The notes below the pieces were generated by a model that was not told the origin of the DNA, did no database searches, and worked only from the letters and a program-made list of their open reading frames with translations. The position numbers and the translations under genes are program-made. From Brevipalpus yothersi (Eukaryota > Arthropoda > Arachnida > Trombidiformes > Tenuipalpidae): DNA of 64,000 nucleotides. Positions 13,115 to 23,999 of this stretch are shown here, in pieces. The stretch lies in NCBI GenBank assembly GCA_003956705.1, contig QZCP01000099.1:46395-110394 (forward strand), written 5' to 3'. The first letter of the stretch is position 1. Each line of letters begins with the position of its first letter.

Positions 13115-14475
13115 CGAATATCATGGGGATCATGAGAATATTGTTTGGCTAGTAGATTCAAAAATCGATTCCAGGCGGAAAAGAGAGAAAGAAAGATAGA
13201 GAAAAAAAAATTTCAAGAATCATTTGTGTATACTTGATGATAATGTTTCTCATTCTTCCTCTTATTGTTCAACTTTTTCTTTTTTGTTCCCTTTTCGACT
13301 TGCTAATTTATCAGCCAGTCTTTAATTTAAGTCCAAAAAAGAGAAAATGATGGGAAGGAGGAAAAAAAAATTTTCAATGATTTTCTCAGCCTCTAACAAG
13401 ATATAATGATAATTTTCATTATCATTTATCTTGGGAAAAACAAAAAAAAATTTTCATTACCCAAGTATATTGTATCTTTGATTATAATCATGTAATACAA
13501 CGATGAGTGAGGATAAAAGAGAAAGAGAAGAATTGGATTCCACAAGCCCCTAGTAGAAGGAATACAACTTTTTCAGCAGATTGATTTAAGAATGATGGAT
13601 GATTGGAAATTTTTGTGAGAAAAAAAAGAATCGGTATGTACTTAGGTTTTAAGTCCAAGCTTTTTTTCTCTTTTTTTCCATTTTAAGAATGAATGATGGT
13701 GAAACAAAAAATATTTGTAATTGCTATGGAATAAAAAAATCAATTGACGCCTCTTTTTAAACACATAAATTGACTAATACAAATATAAACACACAAAGTT
13801 GTCATTTGTATTTTGGACATTGATCGTAGATTGGATTAAGTTGTATTCCCAGTCATGGATTCTTTTTGACAAATTTCACCGGAATTTTTCTGGCAAAATT
13901 GGATATTGTGAGATAGAGGTATTCGATTTAGTTTTTCTTGGAAAATCAATTCCATTTATCATTCTGATATTACCACAATATTTTGATATTTGCTCTCGAA
14001 CTTGCTAGGCTTAGCATGTAAGTGTAAATAATACACACATGTTGATAATTAGTTGGGCAAATAATGAAAAATAATGGAAAATGAATTGAAAATTGCAAAA
14101 TCCTTCAACAATGAAGAAACAAGGCTGATAACAACACTTCAACAAATTAGCAGATAGAGCAAGAATCGGATATCAATTAGACTGGAATAATATGAGATAA
14201 AGAATACTACAAATGAATGATGCAGACACACACACACACACTCACATAAGGACATTATGGTCAGTAAGTATTACATGTGCTCACATAATATCGTGACAAG
14301 AGTGATTGAAAATAAAAGGTGAGGAAGACACGAGCAGAGAGAAAGAAAATTAAAGTGAAGAATTACAGTAGCATTGACAGCATTTCAGCATTTTTCCCAT
14401 CCATTCGTCCGGAAATGAGAATAATATTAACTTGGTATAGAAGAGTGAATTAGAGAGACCGATTTGTGAACATAA

Positions 14476-14546
<71 letters not shown>

Positions 14547-15233
14547 CCCATTTATGAAAGACTGATTCACTCTGTGGGTCATCATTGAAATGCAGGTCCA
14601 TGGAGGTCAAATCAATGGCCACATCAATGTAAGTAGTAATAGTAGTGCATGCACATTTAGCTACTCACTATTAGTCTACAAGGTTTTCGTTCAAAGTGAT
14701 TTTCTCTCTCTCTCTCTTTCTCTCTCCCCTTTACTCACTTATATTTTTTTCACATAAAACTCTGTAATGAAACTATGACAACCACTTTTTACATTTCCCA
14801 TCGAATGACCACTATTCATTGGACAATACACGAGTGTATGTGTTCACTGATATCTGTTATCGTTTGATACGAAATCGACTGAACGAGATTCTCTGGGTTC
14901 TTCTGTAGTCATACACACATAAGCTTATGATAATGCACCCCAATTCCTGATAAGTGTGTTGTGAAACTTTTTTTCCAAAGAATTTATCTGGTAGTTCCAG
15001 TGAATATGTATGCTCGATCAGTTCGATGAGATAGATTAATCTAGTTTCCCATAGTTTTCAGCAGATTGTGATCCAGATTGTTGCTGCCGTTACTAAACAC
15101 ACACCTACAGGCTATTCGAGATTGATGAACCCATCTATCTTGTCTCCAAGGTTAAGCTTCACACCGGTGATCGAGACCGGATGTGCTTTCACTTGTGTAC
15201 AATACTTATCATCAGTATGATTGGTGATCAATC
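13115..15233. other. Intergenic: GTPase 3' UTR and region upstream of the Hillarin-like gene
   Basis: The first part is A/T-rich with poly-A and poly-T runs, consistent with a 3' UTR. A (GA)n tract and an (AC)n run near 14225-14240 follow. I see no further exon; upstream non-coding exons of the Hillarin-like gene could lie here. Confidence 0.55.
14479..14540. repeat. (GA)n microsatellite
   Basis: About 31 units, 0.7 kb upstream of the Hillarin-like start codon. Confidence 0.97.
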
Positions 15234-16395
15234 ATGGGCTGTGGAGTGTCAAAGGGTTCATCGATAGGCACTCGAAGTGATATAACCAATTGTTCGAACA
15301 AATTGAACAAATCAGTGAAAAGTGACCAGCACCATCGTAATCAAAATTTGGATAAAAATTCTTTCCAAAAGGTACATAAAAATTCATCAAAAGAATCTCC
15401 GGCTAGAAATAAATCAGCTAATCGATCAAATAGTCGAAATTCTTTGATCCACTCAAAGCGAAATTCATCAAAAATCAGCTTTTTCCGATCACAATTAAGT
15501 CGAATCGAAGAGTCACCAATTGACGAAAAGATTACGCAATCATTGGAAAATAAATCGATAGCCATTCAAGTGGAAAGTCCATCCTCCGATCAATCAGTTC
15601 AAACTGACCAATCAGCCGATCAATCTGACCTGGAACACGATAACAATACTAGATCACCACAAGAAATGACCAAAGATACCACACTTGGTATCACCAACAG
15701 TAATAGTAATAATAGCAGTAGTAATCTTTTACCTCCAATAACAGCTCATATTTTGGATGATCTGGGACTTGTGAGTGAAACTTTCAATTTCAATGAGATT
15801 CCAATCAAAGTGTCACGAAAATCATCCAACACAAGTGATAATGACGATAATTATCTACTTCAAAGTGATGTTTGTACATCATCATATGATACGAAAACTG
15901 CTCAAGTTGCCATTCAAGTGATACCCAATCGAAAAACACGCTCAACACAAACAGCACATGTGATTGATGGTGGTAAAATTAGTGAAATTGGTGTAGATTG
16001 TAATCAAAATGATATAATTCAGAGTACAGAGTTGCGAAAAGCTTCGATTAATAGTGAAAGTCCAACTCATCTGTGGCAAAAGTATACTGAGGAATGTGCT
16101 AATGAATCGAAAGAGACTAGAATTAATGATAATGATCAAGTAGTTCCAGTGCCTTGTGAAAATTGTGCATCTCAAGGATCAAATCAAAGTGATCAATTAA
16201 GTGATATACTTCTCAACAATAATGTTAACGATTTGTCGAACTATCGAGATTTGGGTCTACCATTTTCTCATATTGAGAAACAATTTTTTGACGATGAAGA
16301 GGCTAAAAATTCCAAAGATAATAATAGTAAATCATCAAAATCGTTGAACAGACTACTTGATGATATTGAAAATTCTATTGGCCAAACGAAAGAAA
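15234..16395 (+). CDS. Hillarin-like exon 1: acylated, low-complexity N-terminus
   Basis: 387 codons plus one base; the donor is AAAGAAA/gtaagt. The frame reads through the donor for only four further codons before TGA, which supports splicing here. It is rich in Ser, Asn, Asp and Lys, and includes SVQTDQ (near 15593) and RSTQTA (15939-15956). These resemble dynein light chain LC8-binding TQT motifs; a third, VSTQTD, follows in exon 2 (near 16579). Confidence 0.85.
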
Positions 16396-16812
16396 GTAAG
16401 TCAAGTTGATTGATGTGAACTCTTTTTCCTCCATCCAGAGGAACTATGAATTCTGTATTTTATTGGTCCTCTGGGAGGAAGAAAATTGATTCCTATTTGC
16501 TAGAACTCTTCACCTCATACATAGATGTTTTTATCCGCAATGTACTTTCTCCATTCGAGTATAGTTATCAAGAGGAATGTGTCCACTCAAACGGATCTTG
16601 ATCCAATCACAGATGAATCACCAGAATATGCAGCAAGACCTCCACCGTTTCGAAAAAAAGAAATGATTCCTTCAATCATGATGTTCAGTGAAGTGGACAA
16701 GAGAGCCTGTGAGGTAAGCTTATTCATGTGTATATCGATTGCTGTTGTATCGAAAAATGATCAAGAGTTAATACACTATGGTTCTGTATTGTTTTTATTC
16801 TCTCTCTCTCTT

Positions 16813-16856
<44 letters not shown>

Positions 16857-19338
16857 TTGGCCAAGTTCGATAGCATCTGTTGACCTTCTTCACTTCACCT
16901 ACTTCTGATTATTCGGAATTCTATCAGCTAACAATCAATAAAGCTAATCATACCTATTACAGGCTGTTGTTTGTTGTTTTTTGTTATTGTTTTTGTGGGA
17001 GAAATATTGGTCAACTCTACTATCTAGGAACTTTATTCCAGGTGATCTTATTTTGGTAAACGATTAGTAATCTTGTGTGGTTGAAATACAAGAGGGGAAG
17101 CTAATCGCTCAATCAAATCATTAATCATTTTGCGCTATAGTATGATAATGGTCAGATTCAGTCAATTCCAATTCGATAAACAAAAGAAAGGATCTCCATA
17201 GAGAAAATGATGATACTAAGTTTGCTCTTTGAACAGTTGAGATTGATTTTGAACTGGATTAAGTTGTTGAGAAAAGTTTTCCAATTTGTTTTTGATCTTT
17301 TATGAGATATCTCAATGGAAATACTGCTTTAAGAAAGCTGCTCAAGAATTCTTCCTCTGAGTATTTCACTTGTTGGTGTCTTCACAATTGAGTAATATAC
17401 TTTTATGTTCAAAGAAACGCCTCAAATTTCAAACAATTTTTCTGATTTTCTTTCAGGTTCCTGAAGATATTGGAAAGTCACTCATAAGTTTAGTTGAATA
17501 TCTTTGCAAAGATTGTATCAATGATTTGTATCGAGTTAGAGCCATTTTCAGATGGATAGCTGAAAACATACGATTCAATTGGAACTGTATGGGTATGGAA
17601 AGTATTTCAGAGGAAATATTGAAATCACATGAAGGAGTCAGTAAGGATTATAGTCAATTATTTGGTGATATGTGTGCTATTGCTCACATAAGACAGAAAA
17701 GAATTCAAGGATTCATTAAGGGCTATGATTATCGACCGGGACATCGTTTCAAGCCAGGAGAAGATTTTGCCCATCACTGGAATGCTGTCTTTATTCTAGG
17801 ATCTTGGCATCTGATTGACCCCTCTCTAGCTACTGGTTACACTGATCATTCAGGACAATTTCAGAAGAAGCTTGATGAACATTTCTTCCTCACCGATCCA
17901 GAAGCTCTGATATGGACTCATTTTCCTTACGATCCTGATCAAGGAGGCTTCTCCAAGTAAGTTAAGAAGATCTATCTCAATCATTTTTCACGTATTTCTG
18001 ATCAACCAAACCTTTAACCTGTAAATGATTATGAAAAATTTGATATCCATTTCTCAAGACTAGCCTCTATTGAGCAAGCTAGTACCTTTTCTTTGGATGA
18101 ATTCTCACAATTTCTTCTATTTCGAGTAAAGATCTTGTTGTAGAGCAAAGAAAATCCTTCCTTCCTTAATTTATCAGCACAATCATTTCATCGATAACAC
18201 TGAATATGATATTCATTTGGGAATATTTCTTCTTATACTTTCAGATGGCAACTTTTGGAAAGACCAATAACTTTGAGAGAATTTAATGCTTTACCGAAAG
18301 TGACACCATATTTTTTTGAATATAATCTCAAAATTCGTTCCGAACTAGCCAATCCGTTAGAATTTAAAATACAAAAAGAAATTAAAATTGGTGCCCATGA
18401 AACGATGCGATATAAATTCAAATTTTATCCAGCTGATCAAGTTGAGAATGCTTCACTTAACAATTATGTCTTCTGCCAACTGAGAGAAGATCGTTTGGTT
18501 GGATCTTTTCTAATTAGTCCACCATGTGAAGATCAATATTTTTTGAAAGTGAGTTGACAATCTTGATCAAAACTGAGCATTTTGTACCTTCAAATGATAC
18601 AATTAACAATAATCTTATCCACAAATTTTCTGTATCATCATATTCCATCGTCTTTGCTATTCCCTCTGTCAGATATATGCCTGCCCCGAAAAAGATGTGT
18701 CCGAGCAAATTATTGACAGTAGATCAACCATACGAATGGTTCAACCACAAACGTCAAATTCATCTTCAACCCTCAAGTCACAATCAAATTTGCATAGCTG
18801 CGTAACATTCCTATTAAAATGCATCAAAGCACGACGCTACAATCCAGCATATCCTCTCAATGATTTACCATGGGGACCAACTCAAGCGTTTTATGATTAT
18901 AAAATGAGAATGATCAATCAAACTGGGCCAATAATTACAACATGGGGTGGTAGACGTCGCTTGATACTAGAGTGTGCTGAAAATATGTTGATCACACATC
19001 AAGTGATGGATTCAGAGGGCCTTGAAATGGATGCAAAACATTTGTTAACCCGGGAAGACATGGAAAACCGAATAACTTTCAACATATCACCACCACGAGT
19101 GGGAATGTTCAAAATAATGGTATTTGGTATGCCAAAACCGAAGCAGAAAGGAAAATGGCGTCTACCTCTGTTGGGTACCTTTCTGATTGAATGTAAAATG
19201 GCAAAAATTATCAAGTGTCCACCAGATGAAGAGGATCCACCACCAATTATTGTGAATGCTACAAGTCATGATATTACTTATGTACATCCTAAATTTCATG
19301 CCCAACAAGCGATCCACAATCAGTCCATAATTCGCTGA
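15234..19338 (+). CDS. Hillarin/KY-like protein with transglutaminase-like domain
   Basis: Five exons join in phase to encode 926 aa: 15234-16395, 16565-16713, 17457-17956, 18245-18548 and 18673-19338. The start is the first ATG of a long frame and gives MGCGVSKGSS, an N-myristoylation signal (Gly2, Ser6) with a palmitoylatable Cys3. Residues 1 to about 400 are Ser/Asn/Gln-rich and probably disordered. Exons 2-3 lead into the KY/Hillarin core with RVRAIFRWIAENI and HHWNAVFILGSWHLIDPS. Exon 4 begins WQLLERPITLREF and PKVTPYFF, a block typical of this family after the transglutaminase-like fold. The family (mammalian KY, fly Hillarin, worm LTD-1) acts at muscle Z-discs and at septins and the cell cortex. 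The catalytic His and Asp are present (H543, D558), but the Cys is Ser499, so I infer a non-enzymatic scaffold. AATAAA follows 69 bases after the stop. Confidence 0.88.
16565..16713 (+). CDS. Hillarin-like exon 2
   Basis: 49 codons and two leading bases. Only the acceptor tatag before 16565 restores the frame; the two later AGs (ending at 16572 and 16574) give early stops with the exon 1 phase. It carries RNVSTQTDLD and ends EVDKRACE at donor gtaagc. Confidence 0.75.
16801..16857. repeat. CT/CTTT-rich microsatellite in Hillarin-like intron 2
   Basis: (CT)n grading into (CTTT)n, just downstream of the exon 2 donor. Confidence 0.9.
17457..17956 (+). CDS. Hillarin-like exon 3: transglutaminase-like core
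   Basis: Begins VPEDIGKSLISLVEYL after the acceptor tttctttcag. The position of the nucleophile reads HEGVSKDYSQLF, where the family has a GVCxGY-type sequence. The His is in AHHWNAV and the Asp in HLIDPS. Donor AA/gtaagt; exon 4 supplies the third base of the Lys codon. Confidence 0.87.
18245..18548 (+). CDS. Hillarin-like exon 4
   Basis: Begins with the last base of a Lys codon, then WQLLERPITLREFNALPKV. The predicted beta-rich region ends EDQYFLK at donor gtgagt. Confidence 0.87.
18673..19338 (+). CDS. Hillarin-like exon 5 (terminal)
   Basis: Begins IYACPEKDVSEQIID after the acceptor ctctgtcag. It holds the C-terminal immunoglobulin-like or beta-rich region (FNISPPRVGMFKIMVFGMPK) and the basic KQKGKWRLPLLGTF segment, and ends SIIR before TGA. 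Confidence 0.87.
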   Translation: MYACPEKDVSEQIIDSRSTIRMVQPQTSNSSSTLKSQSNLHSCVTFLLKCIKARRYNPAYPLNDLPWGPTQAFYDYKMRMINQTGPIITTWGGRRRLILECAENMLITHQVMDSEGLEMDAKHLLTREDMENRITFNISPPRVGMFKIMVFGMPKPKQKGKWRLPLLGTFLIECKMAKIIKCPPDEEDPPPIIVNATSHDITYVHPKFHAQQAIHNQSIIR

Positions 19339-19406
19339 AAATTGAGATGGAAATATACATTATGATTGTTATTGTTATTACATATTATGATAAATGATAT
19401 TTCGAG

Positions 19407-19412
19407 AATAAA
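19407..19412 (+). terminator. Polyadenylation signal AATAAA of the Hillarin-like gene
   Basis: A canonical hexamer shortly after the stop codon, before a poly-A run. The FAM20-derived relic begins only about 20 bases further on. Confidence 0.7.
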
Positions 19413-19431
19413 AAAACATCTCACACCAATA

Positions 19432-19559
19432 GTGATGTGAATCCAAATAATTTCCAATAAGGAAAGTCGAGAATAGACATATCCATGTGGTCAGGCAACT
19501 ATCGACCTTTGATGAAAGTCTCAGTACGATCACACTTGTCATGGGAATATAAATTGTTG
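19432..19559 (-). pseudogene. Rearranged fragment of the FAM20-like kinase gene
   Basis: Bases 19432-19530 match 25022-25118 (kinase catalytic exon), and 19530-19559 match 25429-25458 (start of the preceding kinase exon). The roughly 310 bases between them in the intact gene are missing. The minus-strand frame still reads HMDMSILDF but has an in-frame stop where the intact gene has the second Arg of KGRR, and it loses the GNMDRHH active site. It is therefore a dead, internally deleted copy in the same orientation as the functional gene. It sits just before peptide copy 1, as the intact exon sits before copy 3. Confidence 0.85.
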
Positions 19560-19903
19560 TATGCTAGAATTATCGAGCTTAAGAGCTGGTAACGCAGTAG
19601 AGCTCAGAAAACTCAAAAACTAAACTTTGATAGCCCATCAGAGTTGCTGACGGGTATCACAAACCTAAAAGTAACAAAGTTAGGCACTAGCAGTCCCAAA
19701 AACTAGGCCCAATAACTTGAGGCATACTTGGTTAGCTTATTGTTGTAAAATGAGCAACAGATTTAATCAATGATTAGAATGTCCATGTATTATGTCCAGC
19801 TTGCAAGAATGTTAGAATTTCAACAAAATTGAGGAATCAATTGAATGATAGAATTTTACGCAAAATCTGGAAAGATATTGCTTGTGATGACCTGATCTTT
19901 CGC

Positions 19904-19909
19904 TATAAA
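19904..19909 (+). promoter_or_regulatory. TATA box of peptide copy 1
   Basis: cgcTATAAAtggg, about 28 bases before a TCAGAG initiator-like site at 19932. The same arrangement is kept at copy 3. The start codon follows about 60 bases after the initiator. Confidence 0.7.
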
Positions 19910-19993
19910 TGGGAGTAAAATTTTCACTTTCTCAGAGTCAATTTATTCGAAAGAAAATTTTATTCTCTTCTTAGAATATAGACAAATTTCACA

Positions 19994-20650
19994 ATGAATA
20001 GTATGATCCTTCCTTCTATACTCCTCCTATCCTTTTTTTTCCATAATTGCTCCTGAGTGCCAAAACCCATATTGTATAAATTTATGTGGAAATAATGGAC
20101 AGAGAGTTGTCAATATTACATTGAAAATTCTTAATTGCATGAAGGTTGGCACATTTGGCTGAAAATTGATCAATTCATCTTACATGATCTTACTGCAAAA
20201 ACTTCTCTCCAATTTCTCTTAGACACATCTGAAGGACACTGGTGCTGAAGGGAAAGCCAAAAAATGTCCTCTCAATTTTATTGGACCTCAAGGCCACGAA
20301 GCGTAAGTTTGGCTTGTCTGAGGGTTATAACTCTAATCACTAACGATTATATTCAATTAGAGACAAGAAATATTGCAAAGAAAATAACAAAATTTATTGG
20401 TATTGGGTAGGTTTCTTGGCGAAATTGAAAAAAATACTCTGATTTTACTTCTAACCGATAGGCTAAGTGTAACTCCAAATATGATCATGAATGCATGAAA
20501 AATGAGGCTTACAAAGTAAGATTTGTTGTAAATAAGGTTTAAAAACTCTACATTGATACTCTTGTTGGTGCTTTGAAGGATTGTTTGATGAATATCAAGA
20601 AAAACGAAACAAGAATGGATTATCCATTCAAGATATTAGATGATGGCTGA
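19994..20650 (+). pseudogene. Small secreted eight-cysteine protein, copy 1 (frameshifted)
   Basis: Five exons: 19994-20144, 20223-20302, 20361-20406, 20462-20515 and 20579-20650. They keep the same boundaries and phases as the two other copies. All splice sites are intact (gttggc, gtaagt, gtaggt, gtaag donors; AG acceptors). The only lesion is in the signal peptide: a run of eight Ts (20033-20040), where copies 2 and 3 have seven, shifts the frame to a TGA a few codons later. Otherwise the mature protein would keep all eight cysteines, with an extra Cys in exon 4 and a longer, different C-terminus. A one-base error in a homopolymer is a common sequencing fault, so this may be an intact gene. 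No known family recognised. Confidence 0.75.
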
Positions 20651-20828
20651 TTAGCCAAAGATTTGGCTGTTTTGAAATAAAAATTTGTGATGAACATCAT
20701 TCCGGGCTCAATAAAATCGTTCAAATAATACAATCACTCCGAAAATTGGCAACTCATCATACATATTGAATACTTTGAAATGAGGCTGTAGAGACCCACA
20801 CGAATCACCTTACCCACTTTTGATGCTG

Positions 20829-20834
20829 AATAAA
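20829..20834 (+). terminator. Polyadenylation signal of peptide copy 1
   Basis: tgctgAATAAAttttt, conserved at the same place after copy 2. Confidence 0.6.
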
Positions 20835-21053
20835 TTTTTCTTTAATTTTTCTTTATCAAATAATACTGATTATCAATCTGAGCCATCGGTTGATTATTTC
20901 TTCTCATATTTAGAGTATTGTTCGAGTCTTTGAATTACATGAGGATTTTGTTGGGACACTTGTCAGAACACTTCACTAGACACACCGCCTCTAGCCGATG
21001 TAGGTAGACATTGCTAATATTTTATAAAATATTCCTTGCCAAATCTCAGGTAT

Positions 21054-21058
<5 letters not shown>

Positions 21059-21134
<76 letters not shown>
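21059..21134. repeat. (GA)n microsatellite
   Basis: About 38 units between peptide copies 1 and 2. No such tract follows copy 2 or 3, so it arose after the duplication or was lost. Confidence 0.97.
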
Positions 21135-21137
<3 letters not shown>

Positions 21138-21289
21138 TACATTCTAATAAACAGGTTAGTCATATTTGTAATTGAGTGAAATTCTGTTCAAAATCTTCTG
21201 ATTGAATAAATTCAATTGTCTCGCCTTTATCGCTGTGATATTGACTTGAGTGAACTCTTCGTCCCCTGCTCCTTACAAGTTGGGCCAAT

Positions 21290-21570
21290 GGATTTGAAAA
21301 TAAAATGAAAATAAAAAAATCAATTTATTCGAATGGAAAACTCTTCAATGTGAAATCAAGAAACAATCCCTCATTGTAAATATATTTTCCATCTCCAACT
21401 TCGGGAACATTCACAGCAACCTTAGACGTCTGAGTTATAGAATTGAGCAAAAAAACCAATGCCGAGATTCTAGGATGAAGGCAGCATTTCAGTGATGGCC
21501 AAATTTTCTCCCTAGCTTGAACTCATGCTGAGTATACCAAAGGAGGATCAATGTTTTAATCAAAAGTAAG
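21290..21570. repeat. Non-coding duplicated block, copy A
   Basis: Similar to 22770-22960. Shared landmarks are gaaaataaaat, aaaaaaccaa, gaccaaatt/ggccaaatt followed by ctccctagctt, and a tatacca segment. It lies downstream of peptide copy 1, as the partner lies downstream of copy 2, so it belongs to the tandem unit. Confidence 0.75.
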
Positions 21571-21804
21571 TCATTCAAAAATACAAACGAACACCTCGAT
21601 AGTCATGAAAAATCAGCCAATTCTACAATTTTGCTGAGATAGATCAATAGAATGATCAAATTCCACACAACATCTGGAAGACGTTGCTAGTGATTACGTG
21701 ATTTTTTTCGCCATTAATGGGAGTAGAATTTTCACTCTATTAGTGTTAGAATGAATTTATTCGAACATTTCCATTCTCTAAGAATATAAAATACCCATTT
21801 TACA

Positions 21805-22447
21805 ATGGACAAGATGATTCTTTTTCCCATACTTCTACTATGTTTTTTTCCCGAGATTGCTCCAGATTGTCTAGAAAATGTCACGAATTGTATTCATTTG
21901 TGTGGTCGCCAGAGAATTGTTGATCATGAATTGAAAAGGTTTGATTGCATGAAGGTTAGCACATTTGGCTGAAAATTGATAAACTCATCTTACTAGACTA
22001 TTGGATCTTACTGCAAAAACTTCTCTCCAATTTCTCTTAGACACATCTGAAGGACACTGGTGCTGAAGGGAAAGCCAAAAAATGTCCTCTCAATTTTATT
22101 GGACCTCGAGGCCACGAGGCGTAAGTTTGACTTACCTAAGAATTATAATTCTAATCACTAACGATCTTATTCAATCAGAGACAAGAAATATTGCGAGGAA
22201 AATAACAAGATTTATTGGGATTGGGTAGGTTTCTTGACAATTGAAAATATACTCCTCTGATCCTAGTTTTAACCAAAAGGATGACTGTCACTCCAAATAC
22301 CGTAAGGAATTCATGAAAAATGAGGCTTATAAAGTAAGATCTATTGCGGATAAGGTTTGAATACTCTACATTAATATTCTTGTTTGTGCTTCGAAGGATT
22401 GTTGGTCCCGTATTGGAAAAACAAAATTGAAAAAAGAAAGTATCTAG
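21805..22447 (+). CDS. Small secreted eight-cysteine protein, copy 2
   Basis: Exons 21805-21954, 22041-22120, 22179-22224, 22280-22333 and 22397-22447 encode 126 aa. A signal peptide (MDKMILFPILLLCFFPEIA) precedes a mature chain of about 106 aa with eight Cys: three in the first 12 mature residues (CxxxxxxCxxxC), then one each at FDCMK, KKCPLNF, KKYCEE, DDCHS and KDCWS. Exon 2 (THLKDTGAEGKAKKCPLNF, GPRGHE) is the most conserved part. An even number of Cys suggests four disulfides. I recognise no family; it could be an effector, binding protein, defence peptide or venom/salivary component, none of which the sequence decides. The ORF is intact but the TATA box of the other copies is altered here. 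Confidence 0.82.
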
Positions 22448-22645
22448 CGTTCAAGGTATAAGATGCCTGAATGGCCAAAGATTTGGTTGTATTGAGGGAA
22501 AAAGTTGTGATGACCATCATTTTTGGCTCAAAAAAATCGTTTGAACCATAAAGTCACTCCCAAAATTGACCATCCACAATACATTTCGAATACTTTGAAA
22601 TTAGGTAGAGTTCCACATGATTCACCTTTCCCACTTTCGATGCTG

Positions 22646-22651
22646 AATAAA
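22646..22651 (+). terminator. Polyadenylation signal of peptide copy 2
   Basis: tgctgAATAAAtttttt, same context as copy 1. Confidence 0.6.
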
Positions 22652-22769
22652 TTTTTTCAAATGTTTCTATATCAAGTATTGGTGCAGACTATTGATCTGG
22701 CCCACTTGGTGATCATTTTCCCCCTTATTCAGAGTATTTTTTGAGTTTTTGAATTGCATGAGCCTAAAT

Positions 22770-22960
22770 TAACCAATTGCGTTCGAAAATAAAATAAAAA
22801 TATTAATTCATTTGAATAAAAAACTCTCCGATAACAAAAAAACCAACACCATGTTTCTGGGATAAAGGAAGTATTCCAACAATGACCAAATTCTCTCCCT
22901 AGCTTAAATTCTTGCTGGATATACCATAGAAGTATCAATGTATCAATGTGTATTCTCTGA
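22770..22960. repeat. Non-coding duplicated block, copy B
   Basis: Partner of 21290-21570. After it the homology to the tandem unit stops and the unit is not followed by another peptide gene here. Confidence 0.75.
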
Positions 22961-23083
22961 GAGTAAGTCAAAATTCTAAACGAAAATGAGCCTTTTTCTC
23001 TTCGAGCAATATTCAATGACACATTCTTTCAAATTCATTTTCGCAGCTCCAATCCTTGTTTTTCTCTCTTTTCTCTCTTCTAG

Positions 23084-23149
23084 ATACATTCCTATCCTAC
23101 CTATGGAAAGGATTGTGATGGAAGTCCTGTGGAATATTGTTTCTGTTGA
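23084..23149 (+). CDS. Possible Cys-rich terminal exon
   Basis: A very strong acceptor (long CT-rich tract, cttctag) is followed by a short frame ending YGKDCDGSPVEYCFC and TGA, which looks like the C-terminus of a disulfide-rich peptide. In another frame, the preceding bases from the ATG at 23019 encode a hydrophobic, signal-like segment (MTHSFKFIFAAPILVFLSF) that reads through without the cysteines. With no upstream exon defined I cannot tell whether this is a gene, a relic or chance. Confidence 0.18.
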   Translation: MHSYPTYGKDCDGSPVEYCFC

Positions 23150-23999
23150 TAACGAATATTCTGAGGGTTAGAAGAAAGAGAAATGATATATAGTTCGATG
23201 TGATTCAAAAATTTATCAAAAAATTGATTTCAAATACGAATTCAGTCTGAAAGCTTTTTGAAGATAGATAAATTTTCATCGATTAACACATTTGAACTGA
23301 TGAAAACGAGAACAATGTTCCAAAAAACAGGAAAAGTAATTTATCGAATAATGTTTAAAATGCAAGTTTAGGTTCTTCATGAAAGAGGCCATTCAAATGA
23401 GTTACAAATATGATCATCGGTTTTGTTGAGATTTTTAAGGCTGAATAAGTGCCCAAAAGAGGCCAATTTTATAATTGACTAGAGCCCAGTGTTTGAACAA
23501 TAATGTCCACCGGAATTGAACAATATAGTATATTAGTAACGAAAAAGTTTGAGGAAAAACCTTGATTATTTAAGATTTGATTGAGGATAAAAAAGATTTC
23601 GCTTATCAAAATGACAATCCTCGACTTTACAAATGTCGAGCAATAAATTAACACACTATTGATTGATGAGTAATGTTTATCATTTTCTCATTTTCAGGCT
23701 TAATGAGAAGAAAAAATTGTACACCTATAACAATCAAGCGTTAGGCAATGAAAATAATGGAAGAAAAATTACAAATATTCGCGTTCAATAAATTGAATGA
23801 CAAGATTGTATCACTCTCAAAACCTGCGTGGCTCTAATTTCGAAATTCAGAGAATTTTGGATATTCTCTTTATCGTTCTTCTTGAAATGATGAAGCACCC
23901 ATCTTGAAGTCCATTTGCATTGGCAAAAATTTATACCTCCATATTTTTCCATAGCTTACTCTTTACCAGATACACATTTGGGTTTTGCGAGTGTGAGCC

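Noticed and set aside
16391..16409. Ending the Hillarin-like protein at the in-frame TGA at 16409
   Set aside because: A perfect donor (gtaagt) precedes that stop by four codons, and the following exons join in phase to complete the KY/Hillarin architecture.
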